The translations under genes were made by a program, and so were the position numbers. Shown one piece after another: positions 23,597-33,505 of a DNA stretch of 64,000 nucleotides (its first letter is position 1; each line of letters begins with the position of its first letter). The stretch is taken from NCBI RefSeq assembly GCF_037546185.1, contig NZ_JAWMWH010000001.1:1116001-1180000 (forward strand), read 5' to 3'. Origin of the DNA: Nicoliella lavandulae. GTDB taxonomy: Bacteria > Bacillota > Bacilli > Lactobacillales > Lactobacillaceae. A model generated the notes under the pieces. The model ran no database searches. It was not told where the DNA came from and saw only the letters and a program-made list of their open reading frames with translations.

Positions 23597-24529
23597 ATGC
23601 GAGCAATCGATGGCGAAAATTTCTTGAACATCAATGATTTATCGAATGAAACCATTCATCATTTAATTGAATTAGCTGAACAATTTAAACATGATCAAAA
23701 AACGGTGCGGCTAAAGCGACCCGTTTACGCTGCCAATCTATTTTTTGAAAATAGTACTAGGACTCACAGTTCATTTCAAATGGCGGAAAAGCGCTTAGGA
23801 ATCGAATTAATTGGCATCAATCCAGCGACCAGTTCAGTTAAAAAAGGGGAGTCACTTGGCGATACGGTCAAGACCCTACAAGCCATTGGCGTTGATCTAA
23901 CGGTGATTCGCCACGCCCAGACGGGGTGGTATCAACAATTGCGATCGGACAAAAACATTACGTTATCCCTAGTGAATGCAGGGGATGGGAGTGGTCAACA
24001 TCCCTCTCAAACGTTACTCGATTTAATGACGATTCACGATGAGTTTGACCACTTCAAGGGCCTAAAAATCGGTATCATCGGTGATTTAGCTCACTCGCGA
24101 GTGGCTCGTTCAGACGCTGAAATTTTGCATCGCCTGGGGGTTGAATTATTCTTTGGCGGACCACGTGAATGGTATCCAGCTGATTTTGATCAGTTCGGGA
24201 CCTATCGCGATATCGATGAGATGATCGATCAACTTGACGTAGTAATGTTACTACGGGTTCAATTAGAACGATTGAATCAAAACGCAGTCGCCGCGTTCAC
24301 GCCCATTGATTACTATCATACCTACGGCTTGTCCGAACAACGCGCAGCTAAAATGAAGCCGGGTGCCATTATTATGCATCCCGCTCCCGTTAATCGCGGT
24401 GTCGAAATTGCATCATCACTAGTGGAAGCCCCACAATCTAGGATCTTTACACAAATGCGCAACGGGGTGTTTGCCCGCATGGCGATTTTAACGACCATCT
24501 TAAACCACCGTGGACTATTGGAGGAATAA
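23597..24529 (+). CDS. pyrB: Aspartate carbamoyltransferase catalytic chain
   Basis: PyrB joins carbamoyl phosphate and aspartate to carbamoyl aspartate, the first committed step of UMP synthesis, in the cytoplasm. The carbamoyl phosphate loop FFENSTRTHSSF, the SLGDTV segment, DGSGQHPSQTLLD and the C-terminal HPAPVNRGVEI are all present, and 310 residues is normal for the family. Two in-frame ATGs lie at 23588 and 23597. The AGGAGG at 23580-23585 is only 2 nt from the first, so the second was chosen (spacing 11 nt). It is the first gene of pyrB-pyrC-carA-carB-pyrD, and pyrC starts 4 nt after its stop. Expression should follow UMP through the two leader attenuators. No regulatory PyrI chain is seen, as usual in Firmicutes. 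Confidence 0.96.
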   Translation: MRAIDGENFLNINDLSNETIHHLIELAEQFKHDQKTVRLKRPVYAANLFFENSTRTHSSFQMAEKRLGIELIGINPATSSVKKGESLGDTVKTLQAIGVDLTVIRHAQTGWYQQLRSDKNITLSLVNAGDGSGQHPSQTLLDLMTIHDEFDHFKGLKIGIIGDLAHSRVARSDAEILHRLGVELFFGGPREWYPADFDQFGTYRDIDEMIDQLDVVMLLRVQLERLNQNAVAAFTPIDYYHTYGLSEQRAAKMKPGAIIMHPAPVNRGVEIASSLVEAPQSRIFTQMRNGVFARMAILTTILNHRGLLEE

Positions 24530-24533
24530 TCAA

Positions 24534-25787
24534 ATGAAGACCTTAATTCAAAATGCACGCTTAAACGACCAACTCGTAAATATTTTAATTCAAGATGGCA
24601 AGATTGCCGCCATCGAACCGGGTTTAACAACGCCTGCTGATCAAATCTTTGATGCGCACCACCATCAAGTTATCCCCGGATTAGTTGATGTCCACGTGCA
24701 CTTTCGTGACCCCGGACTAACGTATAAGGAAACGATTGCAACTGGTAGTAAGGCATCGGCTCATGGCGGGTTCACCACGGTATTTGCGATGCCTAATGTG
24801 AAACCAGTAGTCGATACGCCCGAAGCCTTTGAGAACATGTTAGTTAAAAATCGTGAAGACGGCGTGATTAAAATTAAACAATACGCGGCAATCTCTGGGG
24901 ACTTAACTGCTGACCACCTCACGGATATTCGAAAGATGGCCGAATTAGGGGCCATCGCGTTCACTAATGATGGCCATGGGGTCCAAACCGCAGATACGAT
25001 GTATCAAGCCATGCAGATGGCTGCTGCAGTGAACCGGCCCATCATTGCCCACGTAGAAGATGATAGTTTGATTCATGGTGGGGTCATGAATGCCGGCCCT
25101 GCTGCCGATCGCTTAGGGTTACCAGGGATGAGTAGCTTGAGTGAATCAGCCCAATTAGCCCGCGACTTAGTATTGGCGTATGCGACTGGGTGTCACTACC
25201 ATGTTGCCCACATTTCAACTAAGGAATCAGTGGAATTGGTCCGGATGGCTAAAGCCCGTGGGATGCATGTAACGGCTGAAGTTTCACCCCACCACTTATT
25301 ATTGGACGATGCCATGATCGAAATGGACAATCCGATGATGAAGATGAACCCACCACTACGTAGCCCAGAAGATCGCGCCGCATTAATTGCAGGCCTATTA
25401 GATGGGACCATCGACATGGTCGCAACTGATCATGCGCCCCACAGTGCAGATGAAAAGCGTGGCTCCATGAAGACCGCATCATTTGGTATCGTCGGCATTG
25501 AAACGGCCTTTAGTTTGATCTATACCCACTTTGTAAAAAGCGGGTTGGTCGATTTAGATACGGCGTTACGCTGGATGGTAACGAATCCGATCAATGCGTT
25601 CAACCTAACGGATGCCGGTCAACTGCGGGTTGGGGATGCCGCTGATCTAGCCATTATGGATTTAGACCATGCATTTGAAATCGATGCGGCTGAATTTTTA
25701 TCCAAGGGGAAGAACTCACCATTTATTGGCGATACGGTATACGGTAAGACGATTGCAACGTTTGTGGATGGCAAACAGGTTTACTAA
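24534..25787 (+). CDS. pyrC: Dihydroorotase
   Basis: PyrC cyclises carbamoyl aspartate to dihydroorotate. The amidohydrolase zinc motif DVHVHFRDPG (His54 and His56) and the catalytic ATDHAPH motif (Asp299) are visible, and 417 residues fits class I bacterial dihydroorotases. The frame is open upstream to 24510 inside pyrB, but the ATG at 24534 sits 9 nt after GGAGG and matches the family start MKTLIQNAR. It follows pyrB by 4 nt and precedes carA by 15 nt, so it is co-transcribed. Confidence 0.96.
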   Translation: MKTLIQNARLNDQLVNILIQDGKIAAIEPGLTTPADQIFDAHHHQVIPGLVDVHVHFRDPGLTYKETIATGSKASAHGGFTTVFAMPNVKPVVDTPEAFENMLVKNREDGVIKIKQYAAISGDLTADHLTDIRKMAELGAIAFTNDGHGVQTADTMYQAMQMAAAVNRPIIAHVEDDSLIHGGVMNAGPAADRLGLPGMSSLSESAQLARDLVLAYATGCHYHVAHISTKESVELVRMAKARGMHVTAEVSPHHLLLDDAMIEMDNPMMKMNPPLRSPEDRAALIAGLLDGTIDMVATDHAPHSADEKRGSMKTASFGIVGIETAFSLIYTHFVKSGLVDLDTALRWMVTNPINAFNLTDAGQLRVGDAADLAIMDLDHAFEIDAAEFLSKGKNSPFIGDTVYGKTIATFVDGKQVY

Positions 25788-25802
25788 TTGAGGGGGAGAA
25801 CA

Positions 25803-26888
25803 ATGAAACGGTATTTAGTATTAAAGAACGGCTCAGTCTATTCGGGTGAAGGATTTGGTTCTAATAAAGACGTATTCACTGAAGTAGTTTTCAGTACTGG
25901 GATGACTGGGTATCAAGAAACGATTACAGACCCTAGTTACTATGGACAATCAATGGTGTTTACATACCCATTAATTGGTAATTACGGTATCAATAGTGAT
26001 GATTTTGAAAGTTTTAAACCGGCTGTGGATGCCATTATTGTGCATGAACTAGCCCGCCGCCCAAGCAATTTCCGGTCGGTAATGACACTGGCTCAATACG
26101 CTGAACAAGAGGACCTCCCAGGTATCACGGGAGTCGATACTAGAAATTTAGCCAAGGAAATTCGAAACGAAGGATCCATGCCCGCAGTGATCGTGAGCGA
26201 ATTAGACCAAGCTAAGATCGATAAGATGTTTGAACGCGACTATCAAGCTGAATTAATCGCTAAGGCCAAGCAAGTTGCTACCAAGAACATTTACCAAGCT
26301 CCAAGTGATGGGGTTCGGATCGCGTTACTAGACTTCGGGTTAAAAGAATCGATCGTTAAGGCCTTAACGAAGCGGGGAGCTAACGTAATCGTGTTCCCAG
26401 GTTCGACTCCAGCTAAAGAAATCATTGAATCCAATCCAGATGGTATCTTGTTATCCAATGGGCCTGGTGATCCTACTGAATATCCATACGCCTTAGATGT
26501 TATTAGAGAGCTACAAGAAAAATACCCCGTCATGGGGATCTGTTTAGGCCATCAATTGTTCTCACTAGCGAACGGGGCCAAAACTTACAAGATGAAGTTC
26601 GGCCACCGTGGCTTTAACCATGCGGTGAGTGATATTGATTGTACCCGGCGGAACTTTACTTCCCAAAACCATGGGTATGCCGTTGACCGTGAATCATTGA
26701 AAGACACCGACTTGATCATTACCCATGAAGAAATTAATGATGGGACCGTTGAAGGGGTTAAATTAAAGGGGCATGAAGCCTTTTCCGTTCAATTCCATCC
26801 GGATTCTTCCCCTGGTCCCCACGATTCCGAATACATTTTCGATCACTTTATTCAAATCTTGAATCAACATAATGGAGGGAACAAATAA
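25803..26888 (+). CDS. carA: Carbamoyl-phosphate synthase small (glutaminase) subunit
   Basis: CarA (PyrAA) releases ammonia from glutamine for the large subunit. An N-terminal CPSase domain is followed by a class I glutamine amidotransferase domain with [10 protein letters not shown] (nucleophile Cys247) and [15 protein letters not shown] (His332). The third triad position, usually Glu in HPE, is Asp334 here. The length of 361 residues is normal. The start at 25803 follows AGGGGGAG; the five upstream codons in frame were discarded. The stop overlaps the carB ATG by one base (TAATG), a sign of translational coupling and matched subunit output. Position in the pyr operon suggests a pyrimidine-dedicated enzyme, though it may also serve arginine synthesis. 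Confidence 0.95.
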   Translation: MKRYLVLKNGSVYSGEGFGSNKDVFTEVVFSTGMTGYQETITDPSYYGQSMVFTYPLIGNYGINSDDFESFKPAVDAIIVHELARRPSNFRSVMTLAQYAEQEDLPGITGVDTRNLAKEIRNEGSMPAVIVSELDQAKIDKMFERDYQAELIAKAKQVATKNIYQAPSDGVRIALLDFGLKESIVKALTKRGANVIVFPGSTPAKEIIESNPDGILLSNGPGDPTEYPYALDVIRELQEKYPVMGICLGHQLFSLANGAKTYKMKFGHRGFNHAVSDIDCTRRNFTSQNHGYAVDRESLKDTDLIITHEEINDGTVEGVKLKGHEAFSVQFHPDSSPGPHDSEYIFDHFIQILNQHNGGNK

Positions 26889-29800
26889 TGCCAAAGAGAA
26901 CTGATATTCACAAAATTTTGGTCATTGGTTCGGGTCCAATTGTAATTGGTCAAGCCGCCGAATTTGATTACTCGGGTTCACAAGCTTGTCTTTCATTGCG
27001 TGAAGAAGGCTATGAAGTGATCTTGATCAACTCTAATCCTGCGACGATCATGACTGATAAGGAAATTGCGGACAAGGTCTTTATCGAACCAATTACCTTA
27101 GAATTTGTTGCCAAAATTATTCGCCAAGAACTCCCAGATGCCATCCTACCAACCTTAGGGGGCCAAACGGGATTGAACATGGCTAAGCAATTAGCCGATT
27201 CCGGCATTTTAGATGAACTAAAGATCGAACTACTAGGTACGAAGTTACACGCAATTGAAGAAGCCGAAGACCGTGAATTGTTCAAGGACTTAATGGAACG
27301 CCTATATGAACCAGTTCCCGAATCAAAGATCGCAACGACCTTAGAAGAAGCCCAAGCATTTGTGGATGAAGTTGGTTTTCCAGTAGTGATTAGACCAGCT
27401 TATACCCTAGGGGGGACCGGGGGTGGTTTTGCCTACAATGAAGCCCAATTGACTGAAATTACGACCAACGGATTGGAATTATCACCAGTAACGCAAGTCT
27501 TAGTTGAAAGATCGATTGCTGGATTTAAAGAAATTGAATTCGAAGTTATGCGGGATGCCGCTGATAACGCATTGATCGTATCATCAATGGAAAACGTGGA
27601 TCCAGTTGGGGTCCATACGGGGGATTCAATTGTGGTGTCACCAACGCAAACGTTATCCGATCGTGATTATCAAATGTTGCGGGATGTTGCCTTAAAGATT
27701 ATCCGGGCCCTAAAGATCGAAGGTGGGGTCAACATTCAAATGGCGTTAGATCCAAACAGCTTCAAGTACTACGTTATTGAAGTAAACCCCCGGGTGTCTC
27801 GTTCATCCGCACTAGCTTCTAAAGCGACTGGATACCCAATTGCTAAGATGGCCGCTAAGATTGCGGTGGGCTTACACCTAGATGAAATTACCAATCCAAT
27901 TACCGGAACGACCTTGGCTGAATTTGAACCCGCCTTGGACTATGTAGTTACAAAGATTCCTCGCTGGCCATTTGATAAGTTCCCAGCTGCCAGTCGGAAA
28001 CTAGGGACGCAAATGAAGGCGACCGGTGAAGTCATGGCCATTGGCCGGAACTTCGAAGAATCAATTCTAAAAGCGGTGCGCTCACTAGAAATTGATGACA
28101 AATGCGTTTCAGATCCACGGTTGAAGGACGTTTCAACTGATGATTTATTAGCGCAATTAGTACCAGCTCAAGACGACCGGTTATTCGTTATTTGTGAGTT
28201 ATTAAGACGGGATGTACCGTTAGAAAAAATTCATGAAATCACTAAGATCAATGAATTTTACCTGGATAAATTCTTACACATTATCGAAATTGAAAATCAA
28301 TTAAAGCACGACCAATCCACTGAGGCCCTCCGCTTAGCTAAGCAAAATGGGTTCACAGATGACGTAATTGGTTCGATTTGGCACCAAAGTGGGGATGACA
28401 TTAGAGCCTTACGGAAGCAAACCGGCGTAATGCCAGTTTATAAGATGGTGGATACGGTGGCTGGTGAATTTGAATCCAAGACGCCTTATTACTATGGGAC
28501 TTACGAATCCGCTGATGAATCCGTAGTTACAAAGCAACCATCCATTTTAGTGATTGGTTCCGGTCCCATCCGGATTGGCCAAGGGGTCGAATTTGATTAT
28601 GCGACCGTTCACAGTGTAAAGGCCATTCAAAAGGCCGGCTATGAAGCCATTATTATGAATTCGAACCCAGAAACGGTCTCAACTGATTTCTCCATTTCTG
28701 ACAAGCTATACTTTGAACCGTTGACCCTAGAAGATGTGTTGAACGTGATCGACCATGAACAACCACAAGGGGTAGTCGTTCAATTTGGGGGCCAAACGGC
28801 CATTAACTTAGCCGAACCACTACATGAACGGGGAATCAAGGTTCTTGGGACAACGGTTGAAGATATTAACCGTGGTGAAGACCGGGAACTATTCGGTGAA
28901 GTAATCGATCGCCTCCAATTACCACAACCTAAGGGTGCGACCGCGACCACAATTGACGGGGCGGTCAAAGTTGCCAATGAAATTGGGTATCCCATCTTGA
29001 TCCGGCCATCATACGTGTTAGGCGGACGGGCAATGGAAATCATTACATCTGATCACGCCCTTCGTGAATACATGAACCGGGCCGTAAAGGTTTCAAACGA
29101 ACACCCCGTTCTAATCGATTCATACCTAGTGGGTTCAGAAGCCGAAGTCGATGTGATTTCAGACGGTGAACACGTTGTTATTCCAGGAATCTTGGAACAC
29201 ATTGAACGGGCCGGAATTCACTCTGGAGATTCAATGGGTGTATACCCACCACAAAACATGGCTCCAGATATTAAGCACCAAATTGTGGAAGATTCCATCA
29301 AGTTAGCTAAGGACTTGAACACGGTGGGATTAATGAACATTCAATTTGTTATTCATGACCAAAAGGCATACGTCATCGAAGTTAACCCACGGGCATCGAG
29401 AACCGTGCCATTCCTATCTAAGGTCACGAAGATTCCAATGGCCCAAGTGGCTACCCAAGTCATGTTAGGTAAATCATTACCTGAATTAGGCTTTGCGGAT
29501 GGGTTAGTGCCAGAACCTAAGATGGTGCACGTGAAGGCACCGGTATTTAGCTTTAGTAAGCTACCAGCCGTTAACAGTACCTTGGGCCCTGAAATGAAAT
29601 CGACCGGGGAAGTAATGGGCTCTGATATGACTTATTCAAAGGCCTTGTACAAAGCATTCGTTGCTTCTGGAGTGCATGTGCCAGACCATGGGAACGTATT
29701 ATTTACGGTCGCCGATGATGACAAGCAAGAAGCATTGGGATTAGCCAAACGGTTTAAAGCATTAGGGTTCCAGATCCAAGGGACAGAACAAACAGCTAAG

Positions 29801-30061
29801 TTCTTTGCGGATAATGGATTGACGGCTAACAAGATTGATAAGTTAGCTGAATCTGAAAACAACGCCCTTACTGAATTACAAAAAGACCAGCTACAAGTCG
29901 TAGTGAATACCGTTGATAATACTAAACGGGCCGCTAATGACGAAAGTAAGATCAGAGCAACTGCGATCGAAAACGAAGTGCCATTATTCACCGCGTTAGA
30001 CACCGTTGCCGTATTTTTGAACGTGTTAGAAGCACGGTCGTTTGCAATCAAGCCACTATAG
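26888..30061 (+). CDS. carB: Carbamoyl-phosphate synthase large subunit
   Basis: CarB (PyrAB) makes carbamoyl phosphate from bicarbonate, ammonia and two ATP. The 1057 residues show the expected internal duplication: two halves each begin with a similar loop ([19 protein letters not shown] near residue 13 and [18 protein letters not shown] near 552) and each carries an ATP-grasp domain ending in YVIEVNPR. The last ~130 residues form the MGS-like regulatory domain. The ATG overlaps the carA stop. pyrD begins 12 nt downstream with an AGGAGG that overlaps the carB stop codon. Confidence 0.97.
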   Translation: MPKRTDIHKILVIGSGPIVIGQAAEFDYSGSQACLSLREEGYEVILINSNPATIMTDKEIADKVFIEPITLEFVAKIIRQELPDAILPTLGGQTGLNMAKQLADSGILDELKIELLGTKLHAIEEAEDRELFKDLMERLYEPVPESKIATTLEEAQAFVDEVGFPVVIRPAYTLGGTGGGFAYNEAQLTEITTNGLELSPVTQVLVERSIAGFKEIEFEVMRDAADNALIVSSMENVDPVGVHTGDSIVVSPTQTLSDRDYQMLRDVALKIIRALKIEGGVNIQMALDPNSFKYYVIEVNPRVSRSSALASKATGYPIAKMAAKIAVGLHLDEITNPITGTTLAEFEPALDYVVTKIPRWPFDKFPAASRKLGTQMKATGEVMAIGRNFEESILKAVRSLEIDDKCVSDPRLKDVSTDDLLAQLVPAQDDRLFVICELLRRDVPLEKIHEITKINEFYLDKFLHIIEIENQLKHDQSTEALRLAKQNGFTDDVIGSIWHQSGDDIRALRKQTGVMPVYKMVDTVAGEFESKTPYYYGTYESADESVVTKQPSILVIGSGPIRIGQGVEFDYATVHSVKAIQKAGYEAIIMNSNPETVSTDFSISDKLYFEPLTLEDVLNVIDHEQPQGVVVQFGGQTAINLAEPLHERGIKVLGTTVEDINRGEDRELFGEVIDRLQLPQPKGATATTIDGAVKVANEIGYPILIRPSYVLGGRAMEIITSDHALREYMNRAVKVSNEHPVLIDSYLVGSEAEVDVISDGEHVVIPGILEHIERAGIHSGDSMGVYPPQNMAPDIKHQIVEDSIKLAKDLNTVGLMNIQFVIHDQKAYVIEVNPRASRTVPFLSKVTKIPMAQVATQVMLGKSLPELGFADGLVPEPKMVHVKAPVFSFSKLPAVNSTLGPEMKSTGEVMGSDMTYSKALYKAFVASGVHVPDHGNVLFTVADDDKQEALGLAKRFKALGFQIQGTEQTAKFFADNGLTANKIDKLAESENNALTELQKDQLQVVVNTVDNTKRAANDESKIRATAIENEVPLFTALDTVAVFLNVLEARSFAIKPL

Positions 30062-30073
30062 GAGGACACATTA

Positions 30074-31009
30074 ATGAGTAACCTGGATTTATCCGGCCAA
30101 ATCAATGGTCAACAATTTGAACACCTCTTTTTAAATGCATCAGGGGTGCATTGCCAATCAACGACTGAATTAGATGATTTATTGAACCATCCCGCCGTCG
30201 GAGGCATCGTTACCAAGAGTGCGACTCTTGAGAAACGGGATGGGAACCCAGCGCCGCGTTATTACGAACTAGCTGATGGTTCGATCAATTCGATGGGTCT
30301 GCCTAATTTTGGGTATGATTATTACATTGACTATGTTAAACAAAGCCATGCTAAGCCCACGATTCTATCAGTGGCGGGCTTATCTGCTGCAGACGATGTT
30401 CAATTATTGCACCAAATTCAAGCCTCTGATTATGCGGGCTTAACTGAATTGAACCTTTCGTGCCCAAACGTGATCGGTAAGCCCCAAATGGCTTATGACT
30501 ATGCCGGAACAGAAGCATTGTTAAAGGAAATCTTTGCCTTCTTTAAGAAGCCACTCGGGGTTAAATTACCTCCTTACTTTGACTTGGTGCATTTTGACCA
30601 AATTGCGGCCGTATTGAACCAATTCCCATTGACCCATGTGAATACCATTAATTCAGTGGGGAACGGCCTTTGGGTCGATGTCGCTAGCGAATCAGTTGTG
30701 ATTAAGCCGAAGGGTGGTTTCGGTGGCCTGGGGGGCCGGATGGTCTTACTGACTGCACTGGCTAACGTGCGGGCCCTTCGCCAACGATTGAACGACTCCA
30801 TTAAAATTATTGGGACCGGTGGAGTTAAAACCGGTGCAGATGTCTTTGCTCACATCCTATGTGGCGCAGAGTTAGTTTCAGTGGGGACCCAACTCCAAGT
30901 GGAAGGGTTATCCGTATATGATCGGTTGACGACTGAATTGAGTCGGATCATGGCAGATAAGGGTTATCACTCATTATCTGATTTCCGTGGGAAATTAAAG
31001 ACAATTTAA
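30074..31009 (+). CDS. pyrD: Dihydroorotate dehydrogenase, class 1A (fumarate-type)
   Basis: PyrD oxidises dihydroorotate to orotate. The 311-residue FMN barrel has ELNLSCPNVIGKPQ, whose Cys130 corresponds to the catalytic base Cys130 of the Lactococcus class 1A enzyme; class 2 enzymes use Ser and are membrane-bound. TGGVKTGADVF near the C-terminus is the usual FMN phosphate site. No pyrK follows, which excludes class 1B, so fumarate is the likely acceptor and the enzyme soluble. It is the last pyr gene here; pyrF and pyrE, often next, are missing from the window. Confidence 0.94.
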   Translation: MSNLDLSGQINGQQFEHLFLNASGVHCQSTTELDDLLNHPAVGGIVTKSATLEKRDGNPAPRYYELADGSINSMGLPNFGYDYYIDYVKQSHAKPTILSVAGLSAADDVQLLHQIQASDYAGLTELNLSCPNVIGKPQMAYDYAGTEALLKEIFAFFKKPLGVKLPPYFDLVHFDQIAAVLNQFPLTHVNTINSVGNGLWVDVASESVVIKPKGGFGGLGGRMVLLTALANVRALRQRLNDSIKIIGTGGVKTGADVFAHILCGAELVSVGTQLQVEGLSVYDRLTTELSRIMADKGYHSLSDFRGKLKTI

Positions 31010-31020
31010 AGCAAATTTAT

Positions 31021-31049
31021 TTATTACAAAAATTAAATTATGATATTAT
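31021..31049 (+). promoter_or_regulatory. Possible promoter of the three-gene unknown operon
   Basis: TATTAT (31044-31049) lies 17 bp after a weak -35 TTATTA (31021-31026), just before the terminator-like hairpin at 31052. The -35 match is poor, so this is tentative. Confidence 0.4.
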
Positions 31050-31051
31050 AG

Positions 31052-31087
31052 AATGTAGTTAACTAGATCCAGTTAGCTACATTTTTT
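31052..31087 (+). terminator. Intrinsic terminator after pyrD, possibly part of an attenuator
   Basis: A 13-bp stem (AATGTAGTTAACT with AGTTAGCTACATT, one G-U pair) is followed by T6. The 3' arm AGCTACATT (31075-31083) is also perfectly complementary to AATGTAGCT at 31099-31107, so an alternative hairpin can form that would break the terminator. Confidence 0.75.
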
Positions 31088-31136
31088 GATTATTAAAGAA
31101 TGTAGCTTAAAACCAAAAGTAGAGTGAGGGAAAATA

Positions 31137-32009
31137 ATGGATAATTATAGTGTCAATTCCAATGCCGATAAGCTCGGTGATAATTTAAACGCTAAAATCA
31201 AATACTTAAATTCACTGCGAAATGCATTGTTTGCTAATGATGATCTGGAAATTTATCGGTTAATTAACGTCAAACGGTACAATGAGATTATGAAACCGAC
31301 CCATCCAATTGATAACAAGTACGATATATCATTAATGATTGAGGATTTGCAGGATGATTTAAGTCACTATTTATGTGAAAAATTAATTAGTTATTTAGGT
31401 AAAAAGTATCCATTTCTTTATTATTATGAATACCGATTTGGTCACTTTCGGATTTATTTCGGCAACTGGTGGGATCACAAACTATTTGGTGAGTTAGACG
31501 TATTGAACGTTAAATTTGATTTTGACCCAGATGAGTTAAATAAGCTTAGCAAGTCCTTTGAACTGGAAGCTGAAAACAAGACCTTTTATTCTGATACGAT
31601 CAATGATATTACCAATGATAGTCAAAGGGTGCAATCATTGATCGATGCTCAACCCCAACGGGATGCTAGAAAAGAAGAATTAAAGATCGCATTGCAAAAG
31701 AATGAGTCCAAGAGTACCATGCCTTGGGAAATTGGCCGGGTCAAACAAGAACATAAGCGATTGGCTGATGAATACCGTAAAATCGTGTCAATTGATGAAC
31801 AGGCTAATAACGGGTTACAATTAATTAAATCCAATGAAGCCAAAATATTGGAACTAAATAAAGAAGATATGATTATTAGCTATGAGAAACAAAGCATTCG
31901 TGACTCATTTCAAAACTTTCAAAAGTTCATTGACATGCAAAGTCATCTTTATTTTGATTATTTAAATTATTTAGCTGATAATAAAGATGAGGTGAAAAAA
32001 GATGAGTAA
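31137..32009 (+). CDS. Hypothetical protein with helical, coiled-coil-like C-terminal half
   Basis: I do not recognise this 290-residue protein with certainty. The first 145 residues are mixed and include an aromatic-rich patch (KKYPFLYYYEYRFGHFRIYFGNWWD). Residues about 150-290 are charged and helix-prone with many K/E/Q/N, suggesting a coiled coil; similar lactobacillar proteins are sometimes loosely labelled SbcC-like, but no ATPase motifs are present. No signal peptide or membrane segment is seen, so it is probably cytoplasmic. AGTGAGGG lies 6 nt before the ATG. Its end overlaps the next gene by 8 nt, so the two are coupled. It stands where pyrFE would be in many pyr operons but has its own leader. 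Confidence 0.75.
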   Translation: MDNYSVNSNADKLGDNLNAKIKYLNSLRNALFANDDLEIYRLINVKRYNEIMKPTHPIDNKYDISLMIEDLQDDLSHYLCEKLISYLGKKYPFLYYYEYRFGHFRIYFGNWWDHKLFGELDVLNVKFDFDPDELNKLSKSFELEAENKTFYSDTINDITNDSQRVQSLIDAQPQRDARKEELKIALQKNESKSTMPWEIGRVKQEHKRLADEYRKIVSIDEQANNGLQLIKSNEAKILELNKEDMIISYEKQSIRDSFQNFQKFIDMQSHLYFDYLNYLADNKDEVKKDE

Positions 32010-32928
32010 TAGTTTGAAACGAACTAGTGATTCATTAATTAACTACAACAAACAACTCAAAGCCGGATTAGCAAATGGAATTAAGTTTACCGACCTAATG
32101 GATGTTATGATTGAAACTTCTGATAAAAATAAATTATTGGATGCTGTTCATAAGCTAGTTAAATTTCGGTTAAGTACGGAATTTGTTAATTTTCCAATTC
32201 AATACTCGAAGGCTGATTTTTACTTACTATTCATGAATCGACTACTAGAAGAACATAACTTATCAACGGCGACCCAATTAAAAACGGGTCAAATTGGTAA
32301 CTCATTAGTCCAGTACTTAGATCCATTGTCCAATCACGATAGCTTTCGATTTAGCATCAATAATTCACAGGTAGCGTATATCGATACGCAAATGAATGAA
32401 CCGATTTTTTATTTAGATTTTGATGCAAAATTATTAGCGTTCAATAATGAATCGCTCTTAGAAGTATTTGTGTACAATTTAAAGGATCAATTAGGGGCGA
32501 AGGCCGTATCAGCCGCCATTAATATTTTAATGAAGTTTGCTAGCTTTATGGCTGAAGACTATGGATACCAAGTTAATTACAGTATTTTGGATACTAGAAA
32601 CGCCCTCTTTACCAGTTTTGCGACCCATGATTTTGATCGCCATATTATTGATCAACTATTCGTTAGCGCGGCTGAAAATGGCTATTCTTTAATGGCATAT
32701 AATGTAACTGGTGCACAATTGGAATTAGATGATGTTCAAGTGAACATATTTGATTCTAATCAAGGCGAAGCTAAGAGTGCTGCTGATTGGGGCTTACAAG
32801 TCGTTGATCCTAAAAATAAAGTATCTTGGTTCCAATTACTATTGAAGTATGACTTTTTAAAAAATTGGTACTTAGATAACTTAGAACATTTAGAATTAGA
32901 GACTAGAGCACAAAAGATTGAGAGGTAA
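32002..32928 (+). CDS. Hypothetical protein, middle gene of an unknown three-gene operon
   Basis: The 308-residue product is not recognised. It is soluble-looking, mixed alpha/beta, with no signal peptide, membrane helix or obvious catalytic motif. Notable strings are YIDTQMNEPIFYLDFDAKLLAF near the middle and a C-terminal WFQLLLKYDFLKNWYLDNLEHLE. Its ATG lies inside the last codons of the upstream gene (8-nt overlap) and has GAGGTG at good spacing. The next gene starts 3 nt after its stop. Tight coupling of all three genes suggests a shared complex or pathway, which cannot be named. Confidence 0.75.
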   Translation: MSNSLKRTSDSLINYNKQLKAGLANGIKFTDLMDVMIETSDKNKLLDAVHKLVKFRLSTEFVNFPIQYSKADFYLLFMNRLLEEHNLSTATQLKTGQIGNSLVQYLDPLSNHDSFRFSINNSQVAYIDTQMNEPIFYLDFDAKLLAFNNESLLEVFVYNLKDQLGAKAVSAAINILMKFASFMAEDYGYQVNYSILDTRNALFTSFATHDFDRHIIDQLFVSAAENGYSLMAYNVTGAQLELDDVQVNIFDSNQGEAKSAADWGLQVVDPKNKVSWFQLLLKYDFLKNWYLDNLEHLELETRAQKIER

Positions 32929-32931
32929 ATT

Positions 32932-33444
32932 GTGAATTTTCAAGAAATGTTGATTAATGCGGTTAATTCATATCGACAATACGAACAAAAAAATCAACTC
33001 GAGTCGTTACCAGAGACTCGCTTTAAGAATGCATTCGTGGAATTAGACGTTGCGTTAGCTACCTTAGCTGATGATCTAGGGTGGTTCGTGGCCAATGCTG
33101 ATCGTAAAATGGTTGATCATGAAGCGATTTTGCGTGATTATGTGCGCGTGATTCGACTATTTTTATTAGTAGCGAACCTCAGAAATTGGAATCGAGATGT
33201 TTTAGTCGATGACAAACAACTCGCAAAGTTAAACGTCCAATTTGGTAAGACTGACTATAGTAAGATTTACTTGGCCATTAAAAATATGATTTATGCTGCT
33301 TACTTTAAGCATAATCAAGTTGACTTTAACCATGCCTGGAAATTAATTTTAAAATTAGGATTAGCAGATTTAAAGCTAAAACCCGATGACATCAAGAATG
33401 AATTTGATCGGCAAACCCAGTTGACCCCAATTGATTATGATTAA
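32932..33444 (+). CDS. Putative all-alpha dUTPase/MazG-superfamily-like protein, motif degenerate
   Basis: The 170-residue all-helical protein starts at GTG, about 6 nt after GAGAGG. Its order of motifs recalls dimeric dUTPase (dUTPase_2): FVELDVALATLADDLGWF resembles the first acidic helix, ILRDYVRVIRLFLLVANL resembles the ILEEYVDxLHF helix, and LILKLGLADLKLKPDDIKNEF resembles the C-terminal GLGxxLGFxxxDIxxAY helix. Several metal-binding acids of the family appear to be replaced (Arg where the second EExxD motif has its Asp, no clean ExxE). It may be a catalytically weak or non-catalytic relative, or unrelated helical protein. It ends the three-gene operon, 14 nt before the tRNA promoter. 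Confidence 0.7.
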   Translation: MNFQEMLINAVNSYRQYEQKNQLESLPETRFKNAFVELDVALATLADDLGWFVANADRKMVDHEAILRDYVRVIRLFLLVANLRNWNRDVLVDDKQLAKLNVQFGKTDYSKIYLAIKNMIYAAYFKHNQVDFNHAWKLILKLGLADLKLKPDDIKNEFDRQTQLTPIDYD

Positions 33445-33458
33445 TTTTAAAATATGGA

Positions 33459-33487
33459 TTGACACATTTAATTCCATCTCGTATAAT
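33459..33487 (+). promoter_or_regulatory. Consensus promoter of tRNA-Arg
   Basis: TTGACA (33459-33464), a 17-bp spacer and TATAAT (33482-33487) make a perfect sigma-A promoter ending 18 nt before the tRNA. Confidence 0.93.
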
Positions 33488-33505
33488 CATTAATGTTGTT
33501 TGAAT

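Noticed and set aside
29632..30105. 157-codon minus-strand ORF opposite carB/pyrD
   Set aside because: It is a shadow crossing two well-supported genes, with no recognisable protein features.
31021..31136. T-box riboswitch before the unknown operon
   Set aside because: Alternative hairpins exist, but the T-box consensus and a specifier loop are not visible and the leader is too short.
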